This document shows positions 35,014-46,914 of a stretch of 64,000 nt of DNA, piece by piece. Origin of the DNA: Ephemerocybe angulata (Eukaryota > Basidiomycota > Agaricomycetes > Agaricales > Psathyrellaceae); NCBI GenBank assembly GCA_013368325.1, contig JAACJK010000231.1:1-64000 (forward strand). The letters are read 5' to 3'. Position 1 is the first letter of the stretch. Each line of letters begins with the position of its first letter. Below the pieces are notes generated by a model, which saw only the letters and a program-made list of their open reading frames with translations, did not search any database and was not told where the DNA came from. A program made the position numbers and the translations under genes.

Positions 35014-37188
35014 TACCACCAGTCGCTATAAACCGCATCTTGAACCCATGGCTCAGACCCATCGACGCGGGGCGCGTCAGGGGTGACGACGTCCACCAAG
35101 TTGCTGGGGAAGCTCGATCCACGGTTTGGGTTACCCCACCTGGCACCAGACCATATTTTACTTATTTCAGCGTTCCTATTGAGGAGGTGTAGTCAGTATC
35201 AGTGCATCGATAAGCCCAGTGAGATACTCACTCTGCGGGGAGATTATCAATCTGCTTTCCGCCATACTTCGTTGCGGCGTCGTTCAACCAGCCGACAAAG
35301 AACCTCAAAGCATCTTGGGTCCTCTCAGTGCCGTAGAACTGGAATTGCCTTCCAAATCCGAGCCTGTCAACGACCGCCTTGTCGTACCACGCCCACAGCG
35401 CACTGGTGTTGGGGAAGTCGGCAGCGCCCGACCACACCTTCGCCGCAGCCAGAGAGACAAACTCCGCATACGTAAACGACTGCATACCAAAGTTTGCTGT
35501 TGACGACATTTAGTGAACTGCCTTCTCAGGAAAAGGATCACAACGAACCGTTGATAAAGAGCAGTGTGGGGTCAGGGATGTAGAACGCATCGAGGTAAAG
35601 GGAGCGGATGTGGCTTCCATCCGTGATCAGTGGCTGGGTGACGCCTTCTTCGCGGGGAAGAGTACCGTTGGTACCAAGGCTTGGGTTGTGGTACTGGGGG
35701 AGGAATGGGTAGGTGTAGCGATAGCCTGTTCCAAAGATGACATGGTCCAACCCAGAGATGACGGTTCCGTTCACCAGATGAATTTCACTGCTCTCGATGC
35801 TTGACTCCGGGTTCGCAAACGTCTTGATCTCTCCGACGAGGGTGATGTTGGGAGGGAGTCGCCTAAGGTGGTCAGCCAGAGCGAAGTGAGGACCTCGGTA
35901 TTTGTCCGCCTAAAAGCAGTAAACCTCAACCCGGAGATAGCTCTATACAGCAGTTGGCACGTACCCTGACGGAGACGTAGACCTGCTTTGCATGCTGGAT
36001 CACCTCGCGGGCAATTTCACCTCCGCTAGTCTACAAATACATTAAAAAGGTGCTCCCAGAGATGAGAAAGAGACTCACAGCGGCGCCGATGATCAGAACA
36101 GTTTTGTTGGCGTACACTTCCGGCCTTCGGTACTGACGCGAGTGCCTCAACTTCCCGGGGAACTCTTCGTTCCACTTCGCAAGGCCGTCGATCACAGGGA
36201 TGTTGGGCGCATTGTATCGCCCAGTAGCAACGACGACGGCGTCATAATCCTGTGAAAAGTATGAAAAGACCAATCCGAATAAGTACAATGAAAAGGAGAC
36301 GCCGCACCTTCTTCGTCCACGTAGCACGGGTGGTGTTCGCTTCAGTCTTCACAAGCTCCTTCGCGATCAAAGTCCACCCAGCAGCATTCCTCTCGACATG
36401 CTCCACCCGCGTGTTGTAGAAGGCATGGGGGTTCCCGTCATTCGCGTTCACGCCATGCCAGGACGCAAAGGCGCGGATGTATCGAGAGAGCTTGGCGTGG
36501 GGCAGCTCTGAGCGCGGTCAAGTTAGGGTCTGCCACCTGGAACAAGCAGCATTCAAAAGACGCACCCCACTCAGTACCCTTCGGCCATGGGGTCTCCCTG
36601 ATCTGTTGAATAGGCTACAGACGACAGTCACCCGTAGGTCTGACCACTCATAGAATGCCAAGAACTTACCGCCGGAGCATTCGACTTCAAAGACGCCCAG
36701 ATGGGCTTAGGCGCCCGGTGTACCCTCCTGTAGTACGCCGCCGTCTCCCCGTCCGACTTCCACTCCTTTGTATACGGGTAGCTAACACCCTTCGGTGGAA
36801 GAGAAGGCTCGTAGTCTCCGACTGCTACATGTGCGTTCGGTATAGGAGCGTCGACAGCAGTCTCGTCTGTGTAATGCCAGTTGCCTCCGGCCACGCTATC
36901 GCGCTCGTAAATATCGACCTCGAAGCCATGTTCGGTGAACTCTCGGTACGCAATCAGACCCCTGGAGTGCGAGAGAGAGCTGCGTTAGTGCTGGACACGA
37001 GGAGGATATGAGAGGGGCACGCACCCCACACCGGTTCCGATAACAGCAACCCGCTTGACCGGCCATTCAAACTGATACGAGTCAGGTTTCGAATTCGAAG
37101 ATCCTTCAGCACTCAAAGGCTGCTGGTGAGAGTACTGCCCAGCGACCGCGGTCGCGAGCTGAAGCACAGTGATCAAGCCCGCTTTCAT
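35014..37188 (-). CDS. Flavin-containing monooxygenase (FMO-like), secreted or ER-targeted
   Basis: This FAD/NADPH enzyme would oxygenate soft nucleophiles (N or S). ATG at 37188 starts MKAGLITVLQLATAVAGQYS, a likely signal peptide. The FAD Rossmann motif GTGVGGLIA, completed by splicing at about 36962-37022, follows. EVDIYERDSVAGGNWHY and the FMO signature FPGKLRHSRQY (FxGxxxHxxxY) are present. The NADPH motif is GAAVSGGEIARE, and ATGRYNAPNIP and FGTGYRYTYPFLP are family motifs. The last exon gives SGARWGNPNRGSS and ends AVYSDWW at 35014. Length near 560 residues, with about nine introns. The targeting signal is unusual for FMO enzymes. A Baeyer-Villiger monooxygenase is less likely because the FMO signature fits. 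Confidence 0.88.
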
Positions 37189-38087
37189 AGTCGTGCAGTC
37201 GAGAGACAGGGGCGAGAAGGTGAGATGTCGGTCGCCACAACCGGGGCCGTCCTAGACTTAATACCACGAATTATGTACCTCCTTTAGACCATACCTTTTA
37301 GAAATGGCGTCAGTACAGATGACTGTCGATATAGGGAAAGCGTCTTACATGAGGGTTCTTGTGGTATCAAGTAGAGGTAAGAGTGCGAATCTGGCGTCAA
37401 AAGGCGCAAGAGGTCGAGAAGCTTGGATGATCAAAGCGGCACTGCCGGAGCACACCCCGGATTGAGAGTACCATGAAGGTGCTAATAGACCTAGCGAAAC
37501 CGAAGCTGGAATTATACCACTATGTACTAGTACAACAAGATGAGATAGAAATACAAAGTAAAGAAGTTGAAGTAGGCCTGCTAATTAACCATAAGGAAAT
37601 CGTCAAAAACGTCGCGATCGTTGAATACACCATAAATCACAGTCAGAAAAGAGAGTTTACTCTTACAACATCCATAATCTATCATGGACAAGGCAGAAAA
37701 TTCGCCGGATAACCCCCCTATCCCCTTCATACGCCCCAGCCCCTCGCGCATATCGCGCAGCATGCCTTCGTTGACGGAGGCACTGTGAAGAGCGCCGGCG
37801 CATGTGAGTATGACGGCCAAGTGTAGGGCAACCGTCGACCCCCGGGGTCTCCCCGTTCGGTAAGCTTCCGACGCGCTCCACTCTACCACACGCCTGGAGG
37901 GTAACGGCGCGCGCAAACCAAGCTTCGCGACCTTAAATCGGTCAGTGGATAAACCTGCCCACCACATCCCTCGGATTGCGTATAGCCTGAATACCCAGAA
38001 AGGATCGACACCTCTCATCCCTCACCCCTCGCCCCCTCCTTCAGCCTCCTCTCCGCCAGTGAGTGCTCCACGCGGCGGCGCGGGCCC
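37189..38087. other. Intergenic, no supported gene
   Basis: This holds the FMO promoter side and the 3' flank of the Ran-binding-domain gene. A 145-codon open frame on the minus strand (37581-38018) has no recognisable domain or splice context, so it is not called. Confidence 0.4.
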
Positions 38088-40163
38088 TTACGCAGAATGG
38101 GCAGGGCTGGATGGCTTAAGTGCCATCTCTTCCATGTCCTTCACAAGCTCCTCCGCGAACAGCTTGAAGTCTGTCTTCGAACAAGCCCTTCCAGGCTAAA
38201 CAGCAGGTCAGCCACTACACGCTTTCTCTGGCGGACGGACATACCTTGAGTGCATAGACCACAAGCTCCAGCTTCTTCTCCTGGGATTCACTAGAAGATG
38301 AGGATGCGACAGGCTCCTTGAGAACAAGCCGGAGAGCGTTCTCTTCGCTTTCATATGTGCAGCGCACTGCGCCGCCTAGCTTCACGTTCATCGACACCTG
38401 CCACAGGGGCTCCCTTCGGAACACTGGAGGACGCAATCTTCAGTACGAGCAATACGATGCAGATATGCGAGAAACACCCACACAACCGTTCCCCACCCGA
38501 CTTCCGGTCTACAAGCACCTTCACGACGCCGACCATCCCGCTCGCAAACGGCCCACTGCCGCGCCTAACGAACAGCTTCACGCCCTTCACCTCGTGCTTG
38601 ACGCGCTCGGCTTCCTCTCCCGTCACATCTGGACACATCCGTCAGAATACGGTCTAATCCAGGAAGAGGACGAAACGCACGCGCAACTTTACCCACTGCA
38701 CTATTTCGCACCTTCACAGCGCCAATCGCATGCCCATCCTCATCCACCTCGCCCTCTCCGTCCTCCTTCACCTCTTCCGCTTCAGCCTCCTCACTCTTAC
38801 CCTCAGGCGCAGGCGAATTCGCATGCAGATTCCACCCCACACCCCCAAACGCCAGCTTCGGCCCCGCAGGGGACCCGAACGCGCCTGCAGAGCCAGCAAA
38901 AGCACTGAACGCCTTTGCACCGAACGCCGGACTGCCAAAGGTGCTCGGGCTCCCGAACACACTCCCCACTGCACCTGACGCTCCAACTCTCGCTACAGGC
39001 GTCCGCACGGGTGAACCGAACGCCGCGTGCACTGGGCCCGCGGGCGGGGGCGTGCTGGGACGCGGGGCAAACTGTGATGGTGCTGTTTTGGATACGGCGG
39101 CGAAGAGGGCGGAGGGCGCTGGGACGGAGGCGTCGGTTGCTGCAGAGGAAAAGAACGAAGTGCCAGAAGAGGAAGTGGGTTTCGTGGTTGATTTCGAGGT
39201 GGAGGAGGAGGGTAGAGCCCATGCGGGGACCGGTGGGGGCGCGGAGACGGGAGGGAGGGCCATGCGTTCTGGGGCGGCAGGTGGGGAGGGCGAGCGCAGC
39301 TTTGGCGTTGGTGCTGCGGTTGGTGTGGGCTCGACAATTTCTGGTGAGGGCACGAGCTCCGATGATTCGGTGGCTTCAGAAGTGACTGTCGGCACCTCAG
39401 GGGTGACGTCGATCATTTCCCAGTTCTCTGTTTGGGATTCTGGTTCTGGTTCGGAGAAGGAGACCCTCTTCGCGGGCGTCACATCCTACACGTTCGTTCG
39501 GGGAGGGTGATAGATGTGGTTAGACGGAGCGGCCTGGAGAGAGACGCGTGGCACGCCACAGGACGACGTACAGGTTTCATGGGGGACGATGAGGGTGAGG
39601 GGCCGGGGGGCGTCTTGCATCGCTTGTTCGGGTAGATGTTGGACAGATTCTACGCGTCTTTTTAGTCGGAGGATGCAAAGATAGAACAATTGAGACGTAC
39701 CCAAGGATAGCCGAGCTCCTACAGTCCAAGAGCACAACCGACAGCATGAGTCACCATATTCGCTGCCATGAGGTAGAGGGAGGGTGGTGTACTCACAGCT
39801 GTCGGCTCATCGAATCCGTCGTGCGGCACCTTGCGTTTGAGTGACGCGACCGAGTCGCGGCGAGTGGCACTGTACGCCTTCACAGCGGGCTGCTTCTCCT
39901 CTACCCGGTCTACGGGCGGGTTCATCGCGGTCTTCTCGTGTTCCATCGTCGACGAGCTTGTGTGCCTTTCGATCATAGAAGGGACGATTAATAAAGGGCT
40001 CACGCAGTCAGCAGCCACTGCAGGGATGGCGTACTCACGTCTCGACCGAACTAGTCGTGGAGCCCGATGCCTCCTTGCCTCCACGTGTAAAGGCGTATCC
40101 TACGGTTGCGGCGACGGTCGCGATGCTTGCAAAGACGAAGTTGAAGTCGCTGATAGGGAACAT
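38088..40163 (-). CDS. RanBD1-domain protein with FG motifs and N-terminal hydrophobic segment
   Basis: This is probably a Ran-GTP-binding nuclear pore/transport cofactor (Yrb2/Nup2-like). ATG at 40163 starts MFPISDFNFVFASIATVAAT with a hydrophobic helix through VGYAFTRGG. Short exons then give RDSVASLKRKVPHDGF and NIYPNKRCKTPPGPSP. The long exon from about 39482 has VTPAKRVSFSEPEPES, Pro/Ser-rich linkers and FG dipeptides (FGSPSTFGSPAFGAKAF, GAFGSPAGPKLAFGG). An acidic stretch precedes the Ran-binding domain: VTGEEAERVKHEVKGVKLFV, GMVGVVKVLVDRKSGGER, FRREPLWQVSMNVKL. The last exon is SKTDFKLFAEELVKDMEEMA and the protein ends SSPAHSA at 38088. The RREPLW motif fits RanBD. Exon edges near 39640-39720 are uncertain. 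Confidence 0.85.
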
Positions 40164-41776
40164 AGCGTTTGCGTCCTCTTACAAAGGAGGACGGGGGAAT
40201 CGATTTGGGGGAATTGGCGTTAGATAAGTGGCCTGCAGGTGTGATATTGCGCAAGGGTATGAGTAACTTTGGTCAAGACCCTGGTAGATCGTGAGGGCTG
40301 TAGACGGAAGGCGCTCGAGGACGGAGAATAGGAGGAGAAAGGTTCTCGGGACCGGTGGGCGCCTCTAAAAGAAGGAAAAGGTAAGGAAAGAAAGAGCCAC
40401 CCGCTTTCGGATAAGACTCGCTATTTCAAGGCGCCTCGCGAGTTCTAGTTAATTCCGGACGGATGCTGATGCCTGCATCTCGTTCCATTCCGCTGCATTA
40501 TGTCGGCGGTGAGAACGATGCCTCGCGCAGGGCACGAGTTCCAGAGGGCACGCGGTCGAGCTGCTGGGCTTTTGGGGTTGCGCGGACACGTGTCGTCAAA
40601 ACATGATTAGGGTTGTCGGGCGAAGGATCGAATGCTGGACTGGATGCTCCGGAGCTGTAGTTTTGGGCGATAAGGAACGTGCAAGTGCAGGCGCTCGCAT
40701 GATGCAGGAGGCGGCGGTCCCGGAGCTGCCGGATCTCGGCCCTTGTAGGGTTTAAGCGCACAGAAGCGCACAAACCGAAGGAGGATCACAAAGGATCATC
40801 ATAACGGTTTTCAGGCAGTACAAGCCAACTTGACCATGCATCTCTCCTCACAAGAAGTGGCGCTGTGTCTTTATAAAACGAGACGTGGAACACAATGGGA
40901 CCTGGATGAAAGTTATGAAACTGAAGGCAAGCGCACGATTGGGACCGAGATTTTCAATCTCGCGCCGACGAACGTCGAACTCAACCTTGACTTAACCTAT
41001 GTAGTTCTTCCAGCAAACTAGCTTTTGAGTCGTTAGGGGGACTCAGATCTGGTTTTGGCGGCCCCGATCTGCGCCTATGGCCCTGCCCGGCAATAAGAAT
41101 CGGGTGGCACCAGTTCTTGGGGCCTACGTGGGCAGAGTGATCAAAGCTATCCTTCGGTTTCGGGTAGGTTTTATCATAGCGTGCGGTTGTGTTAGAGGAA
41201 GGGCAAGGCTGAAAAGCGAAAAGGGACCTGGACATGGAGGCAGAAGTTAAGCCCAACCCCGAGGTCAAACCTGAGTTTTGCAGCGGAGCGTGTTTCAAAT
41301 CGGCCTTAGATCCAAACAAACCCTTTCGCTAAGCGCCCGTGCTCCGTCACAAAAGATTTGGCGCTGTCAATATGGTCGGCAGTTGAATCAACGTCTATAT
41401 AAGAGATGCATGAGAGCAGACTGGCCCATTGTCCTCAATTGCAGCATGAGGCAGAAGAGGGAGAGAGAAGCCGGGTTATGCAGTAGTAGCCACTATGTAC
41501 TTGAGGTATCAAAGAGAACGAAAAGGAGACAGATAAAAAAGAAGAGAACAGGCCTGCAAAGTAACTACAAGCAAAGGATACAGGGAGGAGGCCATGTCAA
41601 AGACACATAAATCATAGCTAAAACAGACAGTATAGGCTTACAACATCATCAGAGATCATGGAACAAGACATTCATGGGGAGAGGGTAAGATAAATAGAAG
41701 AAGAAGAGAGAGAAAAAACGAAACGAACAAGGAACAAAATACATTAACATCCAAAAAAGAGCGAAAACCGACCGCA
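40164..41776. other. Intergenic region (1.6 kb)
   Basis: This lies between the RanBD gene start (40163) and the ATG4 stop (41777). Long purine-rich blocks occur at 41450-41590 and 41690-41750; the second is probably the ATG4 3' untranslated region. Short open frames (for example 40836-41021) have no recognised domain. Confidence 0.4.
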
Positions 41777-44700
41777 CTACGCCAAATCATCTGCCAAGAT
41801 CCCCTTCACGCCCCCACTCTGCGTACGGCCCCCGTCCCTCGCCCGCGCAGTATGCATCCTCCGCATCTTCCCCTCCTCCTGCAGCCCGTCATACGATACA
41901 TCATCCTCATCGTTCCCTATCCGATCCTCCTCATCCGGCCTCGTCACAGGGAACGGGTAATGTTCAGCCTCCTTCGCCACCGGCACCGGCACTGGCACCT
42001 GCTTCTTCCCCTTCCGCTTCTTGCTCACCCCATCCCTCGACTTCGTCTTCGCCACACGGGGCGCCGACGGCGGAGTCTTGGCGTCCAGCGACGACGAGGC
42101 CGGAGTGGACGCGGGAGTGGACGCCGAAGCATCCGACGAGGACGACGAGGGCGACGCAGAGGGCTTGGTCACCATCGTAAATCGGTCGTCGTCCGGCATG
42201 GGTGTAGGCAACGACGGTTCCACCCAATCGTCTTCGATATCATCCTCTTCTCCCTTCCGATACTCGCCCACATCAAACCGCGACATCGGTCCGGGCGTCA
42301 CAGGGTCGTTCACGTCTTCCTCCGTGTCGTTGTCGTCTCTCCTCCGCCTGCTCCCGCTCGAGAGGGACGCGGACATGGAGCGGGTATCGAAGAACTGGTC
42401 TCCACTGTCGTCGTCATCATCTTCCTCGTCGTCCTCGTCCTCGTCTTCCTCGCCTTCTTCTCTCCGCTTCTCGAGGCCAGACAGCGCATCGTCCTCATCA
42501 TCAATATCAATATCATCTGGCTCCGAAACTGATTCCAGCCCCATATCGTACTCCGAATCGTCAGGCCACGACGGAGGTTCATCTTGAATCGTTAATATCG
42601 TCCTGGGAAGCTGTTTTTTTTTCGTCAGTATCTGTTTGCAAAACAAGCGCAAAACTCACTTCTGAAATCCGCTTCCTCAAATCAATCCACTCCTCCTCGC
42701 TCCGACACAAAAATCCAATCAACATACTCGGATCCAGGCCCGACAGCGGCATCTTCCTCACGCGGTCGCAGTGGAACGTGCTCAGCTCTGCCCCGCTGTA
42801 CGCAGTGCAATAGTGCAATTGCACGGGGTCCAGCCCATTAGCGCTCCCACTCACACTATTACTACTGCTGCCGCTGCCTAGGTCAGCGACGCGGAGGTCC
42901 GAAGGGGAAGCAGGAGGCTGGCTGGCCGACCGCCAGCGACCCTGAGATGGTGGAGTAACAGGCGGCGGGGAACGTGACTTGGATCCACTCGAACTCGCTT
43001 CCGAGTCGGTGGAGTACTGCTGCTGCAGAGGAGAAGGGGACGTGGGGGCATGGTAGGAGAACGTCGACGACGCGGTGGCGGAGGTCCGCGAGGACGAGGG
43101 GGAGGTAGGCAAGCGCCGGTGATTTTGGCCTTTGGGGAGTTTGTTTGACCTGTCGTCCTCGGATGACGACTGTTGAGATTGTATGGGCGAAGGACCCGGT
43201 GGTGGGGGCCTCAGAGGAATAGCAGGTCTCGCGTGGTGTGGGTCGAGGTAGAAAAGGTTATCAGCCTGGGAGCCGACGAAGTAATAGGAGGATTTTGGCC
43301 GTCCACCGGCAATCCCAACGCTTTGCGGGAATGTGTACAATGCCTGAAATGAATCATGAGCTGCGTTCTCCGTGTAAGGGGACGGTGGACCGACCTTAAT
43401 AGAATTGTAGTAGATAGGATTTACCCCCTCGATACCGAGGCGGACACCCACGAGAACAAGCACAGGGCGATCGCCCCACGACTTGGTATGTCTACGCGGG
43501 GAACGTCCAAAGTGGTCCCCATGCGAAGCAGCATGAACATCCGTTTGGTACACCATGCCATCGACTGCGATAGCCACTCCAATCCCGGCATCGGGGTAGG
43601 CATTCACCAGAGTCCTGGGGGTTGATTAGCATCTCCAACCAACAGCTTCTAGTAAAGCTCACTTGATTGCTCCAGCTGCGACACTAGGTCCAAACCACTG
43701 ACCGACATCGGTACCAAACTCCTTGCCTGCCAGCGCCATACGGTGGACACTGAACGGTGCCTCAGGCACAGGAGTGTCAAGGAACCAGCTCAAGATATGA
43801 ACGTATGACGCGTAATCGGCAGTTAATACCGGATACGGTGGCTTTCTCCAATCTAAAAGTAACGTTAGGGCTTGAAGACCTGGCTAATGAAAAACTCACC
43901 TCGTCCTAAATGAACATGGATCAATGCGTTCGCGAGGAGGCTCTGCCCTGTTCGGAGCATGCAGCCCCATCCCGAATCGCTTGACCAAGTCTTTTCGCCA
44001 CCCCAATTCCACGCACTCTTCTTCACGGATGAAGTGCTCAAGGCGTCCTGGCTGCCCACGCAAAGATCAGCAAATCGACCATCCTTGATGGGCAGCGGAA
44101 AGTGGGAACGATAGGTAAGCCAGACCCTGGAAGTGAAGTCGATGTAAAAAACAGGAGGCCAGTTGACTCCTGGATTGAGTTTCTGAGATTGCTCGCTGGT
44201 CAAAGAACCAACCGAAGACGTGGACGACCTGAAGGAGGTGGGCGAGGCAGACCCCCGACGTGAGGGCGAAGGAGATACGGAGTTCCCCGGCTCGTACCCA
44301 GGGTGCTGAACACCAAGCAGCCATATGGGGTCTGTGCACCTATCTGGCGTCGAATCACTGTCGAGGAGGTAGCGCACTGCCTTGTCGAGATGCCCCTTGC
44401 CGTGCTTCGCAGCAGTCAAGAGGGCTGAGCCCTTGCTCTTGGGGGAAGTGTGGGTCGCCAGGAGTGATGGTAGAGAGAGATCGTTGGAAGAGGAGCTAAA
44501 CGTGTGCGAGAACCAGCCTGAAAGTCGTGTTGGCAAGTCCCCCCCGACCCGGCTCGATGGATAGTGCCTGGCAGGCTCAACAATAACAGGAGGTTCGTCA
44601 ACGTCGGGACTGGATCTTTTCCCTGGCAACGGCGTGCTGTGGACCTCTGGCGACGGTGAACGCCCTATCCCTGGATCGGTTACACTCTTAGATCGGTCTC

Positions 44701-44785
44701 GAGTAGACTGTTTCTGTAGGAATTTGGGGAGCTTGGACGGCGCATGCTGGGCTGGCGATGATGTCCGTGAATTCTTGCTGCTCAT
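41777..44785 (-). CDS. ATG4: Autophagy cysteine protease Atg4
   Basis: This would process Atg8 at its C-terminal glycine and release it from membranes in autophagy. ATG at 44785 begins [20 protein letters not shown]; the upstream in-frame start is only GTG. A disordered Ser/Pro-rich head leads into [20 protein letters not shown] and the catalytic Cys in [20 protein letters not shown] (near 43970). [31 protein letters not shown] and [20 protein letters not shown] follow, then the catalytic Asp/His in [12 protein letters not shown] (near 43230). After a long low-complexity insert come [40 protein letters not shown], an acidic tail ([15 protein letters not shown]) and a basic end at 41777. Four or five introns. 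Such long inserts and tails are common in basidiomycete Atg4. Confidence 0.93.
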
Positions 44786-46914
44786 GAGATCAATCTGCAC
44801 GCCGTTTAGCCCAGTTCAAGATCCGGGGCGCCTACACACCTCGCTATCTCAATTGGCACCTCGGCGAGCTCCTAAACCATCCACAGTGAGCTCGAGGCCG
44901 TTCATCGGTCGCCGATAACAGTCCTCACCGTCAGGAATTGACTCGAGCGTTGTTCGTGTCAGTATCGCTATGCAGAGGTCGACCCAGCAACCTGTAAGTC
45001 GTAGAATAATCAGATGGTGGACGTTGAGCAGAACAGCGTGGTCGCTGTCGGAGACGACGACGAAACAGCTCTCGCCGCCGTTGTTCTGGCGTGACGCGTC
45101 ACAGTCACATGGCTATGTCGCCTGTGACTGTGACTTATGTCTCAACTTCAAAAGTCGAACCAAAACCCTTGTAAAAGCCCCAGAAAGTCCTTGAAAACTG
45201 GATGGGTTCACTTCCAAAGCCCTGTTTATTTGAATGATGCAGTTGACTCGAGCTTACGTATAAAATTTGAAGCACAAGAAGAAGAGAGGGAAGGTGAAAG
45301 CACCGTTTTGATGGGATTCTGCTCAACATTTGCTCGAGATCGGTTGTCTTGTGAACTACAAAGAGACACAGAAGGGGGGAAAGTAATGAGATACGAGAGA
45401 AAGAAAACATATATCTACGCTTAAGACCCTCGTAGATATACAGGAATGGGGCAGCCGTAGAGGGTCAGCAGGATTCATGACACTCCTGCCAAACTCATGA
45501 AGGCCATGATCAGGTACATGTCAAATCGAAGACGCACCTGGAATTCTTCTTTTTAGCTCTAACGAGGTAAGAGAAGGACATTAATGTACATGGAGTCATA
45601 TACAATGGTACACCATGGTCATGATACTGTAGCTCCGACATGATATCCTTTCTAACCTACGATCCAATGTGTCTCTCCTACGTCTCCCTCAGACGATATT
45701 ATTATCTAGACAGAACCTTCTTCTCGACATCTTCGCTGCCCTTCGACTTCCTGTATTCCCAACTTTTTCCTGTCATGCATTCCGATGTGGGAAAATATGC
45801 GGACGAAGCGGGACCATGAATTGATGCGCAACAACATTCCTTAACCTGCCACCATCTTCCACTTCTATCGAAGACCCATCCTAACCTTGTCACCGCGAAG
45901 CCGTCCAACGCCAATGATTGACGAACAATTTAATTGCGTGACCTGGGGTAGCCAGCCCAAAGCCAGCCAGCAGACTTTAGGTTAATCCTCACGGCACCAT
46001 TCCAGGGGCACCGCTGTTGCTTTGACTTGGCTCTGGCATCGACGACACGGTCTCGGTGAGGCACCCAGGCACATGTACGACACTATACCGGTCGTATAAA
46101 GTTAAGCCCAGGGGCAAATCATCGTCAAAACGAGATTCTTGTGCGGCTTCTGTGTCAACACACGAATTCATAGACAGGTGAACACGGAACTGCCAGTCAA
46201 AGGCCAGTGCCAGACCTTTGAACAGCTTCGGTAGGATGTCAGTGCACCTTGTTCGTCGCCGCTAGAGCGATTTTTATGTGAGGAAGCATTCCGTTTGGAA
46301 TTCATCATCAACATCTACTGACACTGTCCAACAGCGCAAACCCGGACGTCCAGCTGTGACCTCCTGAACCACGGACGTGTTTGAAGTCCGCAACTTGAGG
46401 GTAGCGGGGTAAGGTCCCGATGCTATCTGCACGCAATAGTCCCTCCCTGTCTGAATCCCGGTCCACAAGGCCTATCAGTTCAGTTCCGTTCAGAAGGTGG
46501 TACTCATCGCTCACCCATCCACTACTTGTGGGATCTCACATTTCGTCTCTTGCTGGAGTCTCAGCTGCCCTTCTGGAGTATTCACCTTGTGAAAAGGGCC
46601 TTCGCCCAAGGTGATCGTCGAGGAACAAGACGAGTATTAAAGCCCGACTCCTGCATGGCGACACCAAGCGCACTTACGCAACATGCTTTCAGCCATCGCG
46701 TTTCCTAAAGCAGAAGAAGGCGCCGGGATCGTGTCGCGAATCTGCGACTTCTCATGGATCAGAAGCCGTGGCATAGCAGCTTAAATCTGCGAGGGGCACC
46801 CAATCTCCGGACGATAAAAGCCCGACGGGATAAATCCTGGAGAAAGCCAGGAGGCCTCAGACCTACTCGAGTACTCACGCGTCGCGCCTTGTCTTTGCTC
46901 CCCGATGATTCTCA
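44786..46914. other. Long intergenic region (2.1 kb)
   Basis: The divergent upstream region of ATG4 (minus) and the secreted-protein gene (plus). No exon with recognisable content could be found on either strand. A tgacgcgtcacagtcac block with a repeated gtcac/gtgac core lies near 45092-45132 and could be a regulator site, but nothing specific can be claimed. Confidence 0.4.

Noticed and set aside
37581..38018. 145-codon minus-strand open frame
   Set aside because: No recognised domain, no neighbouring exons, and it overlaps the 3' flank of the RanBD gene.
38915..39510. Plus-strand open frames opposite the RanBD gene
   Set aside because: Antisense reflections of the FG/Pro/Ser-rich exon.
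41852..42587. Plus-strand open frames (Ser-rich, Arg-rich) opposite ATG4
   Set aside because: They mirror the acidic low-complexity tail of ATG4 and have no independent support.
44786..44800. Longer N-terminus for ATG4
   Set aside because: The upstream in-frame codon is GTG; the first ATG is at 44785.
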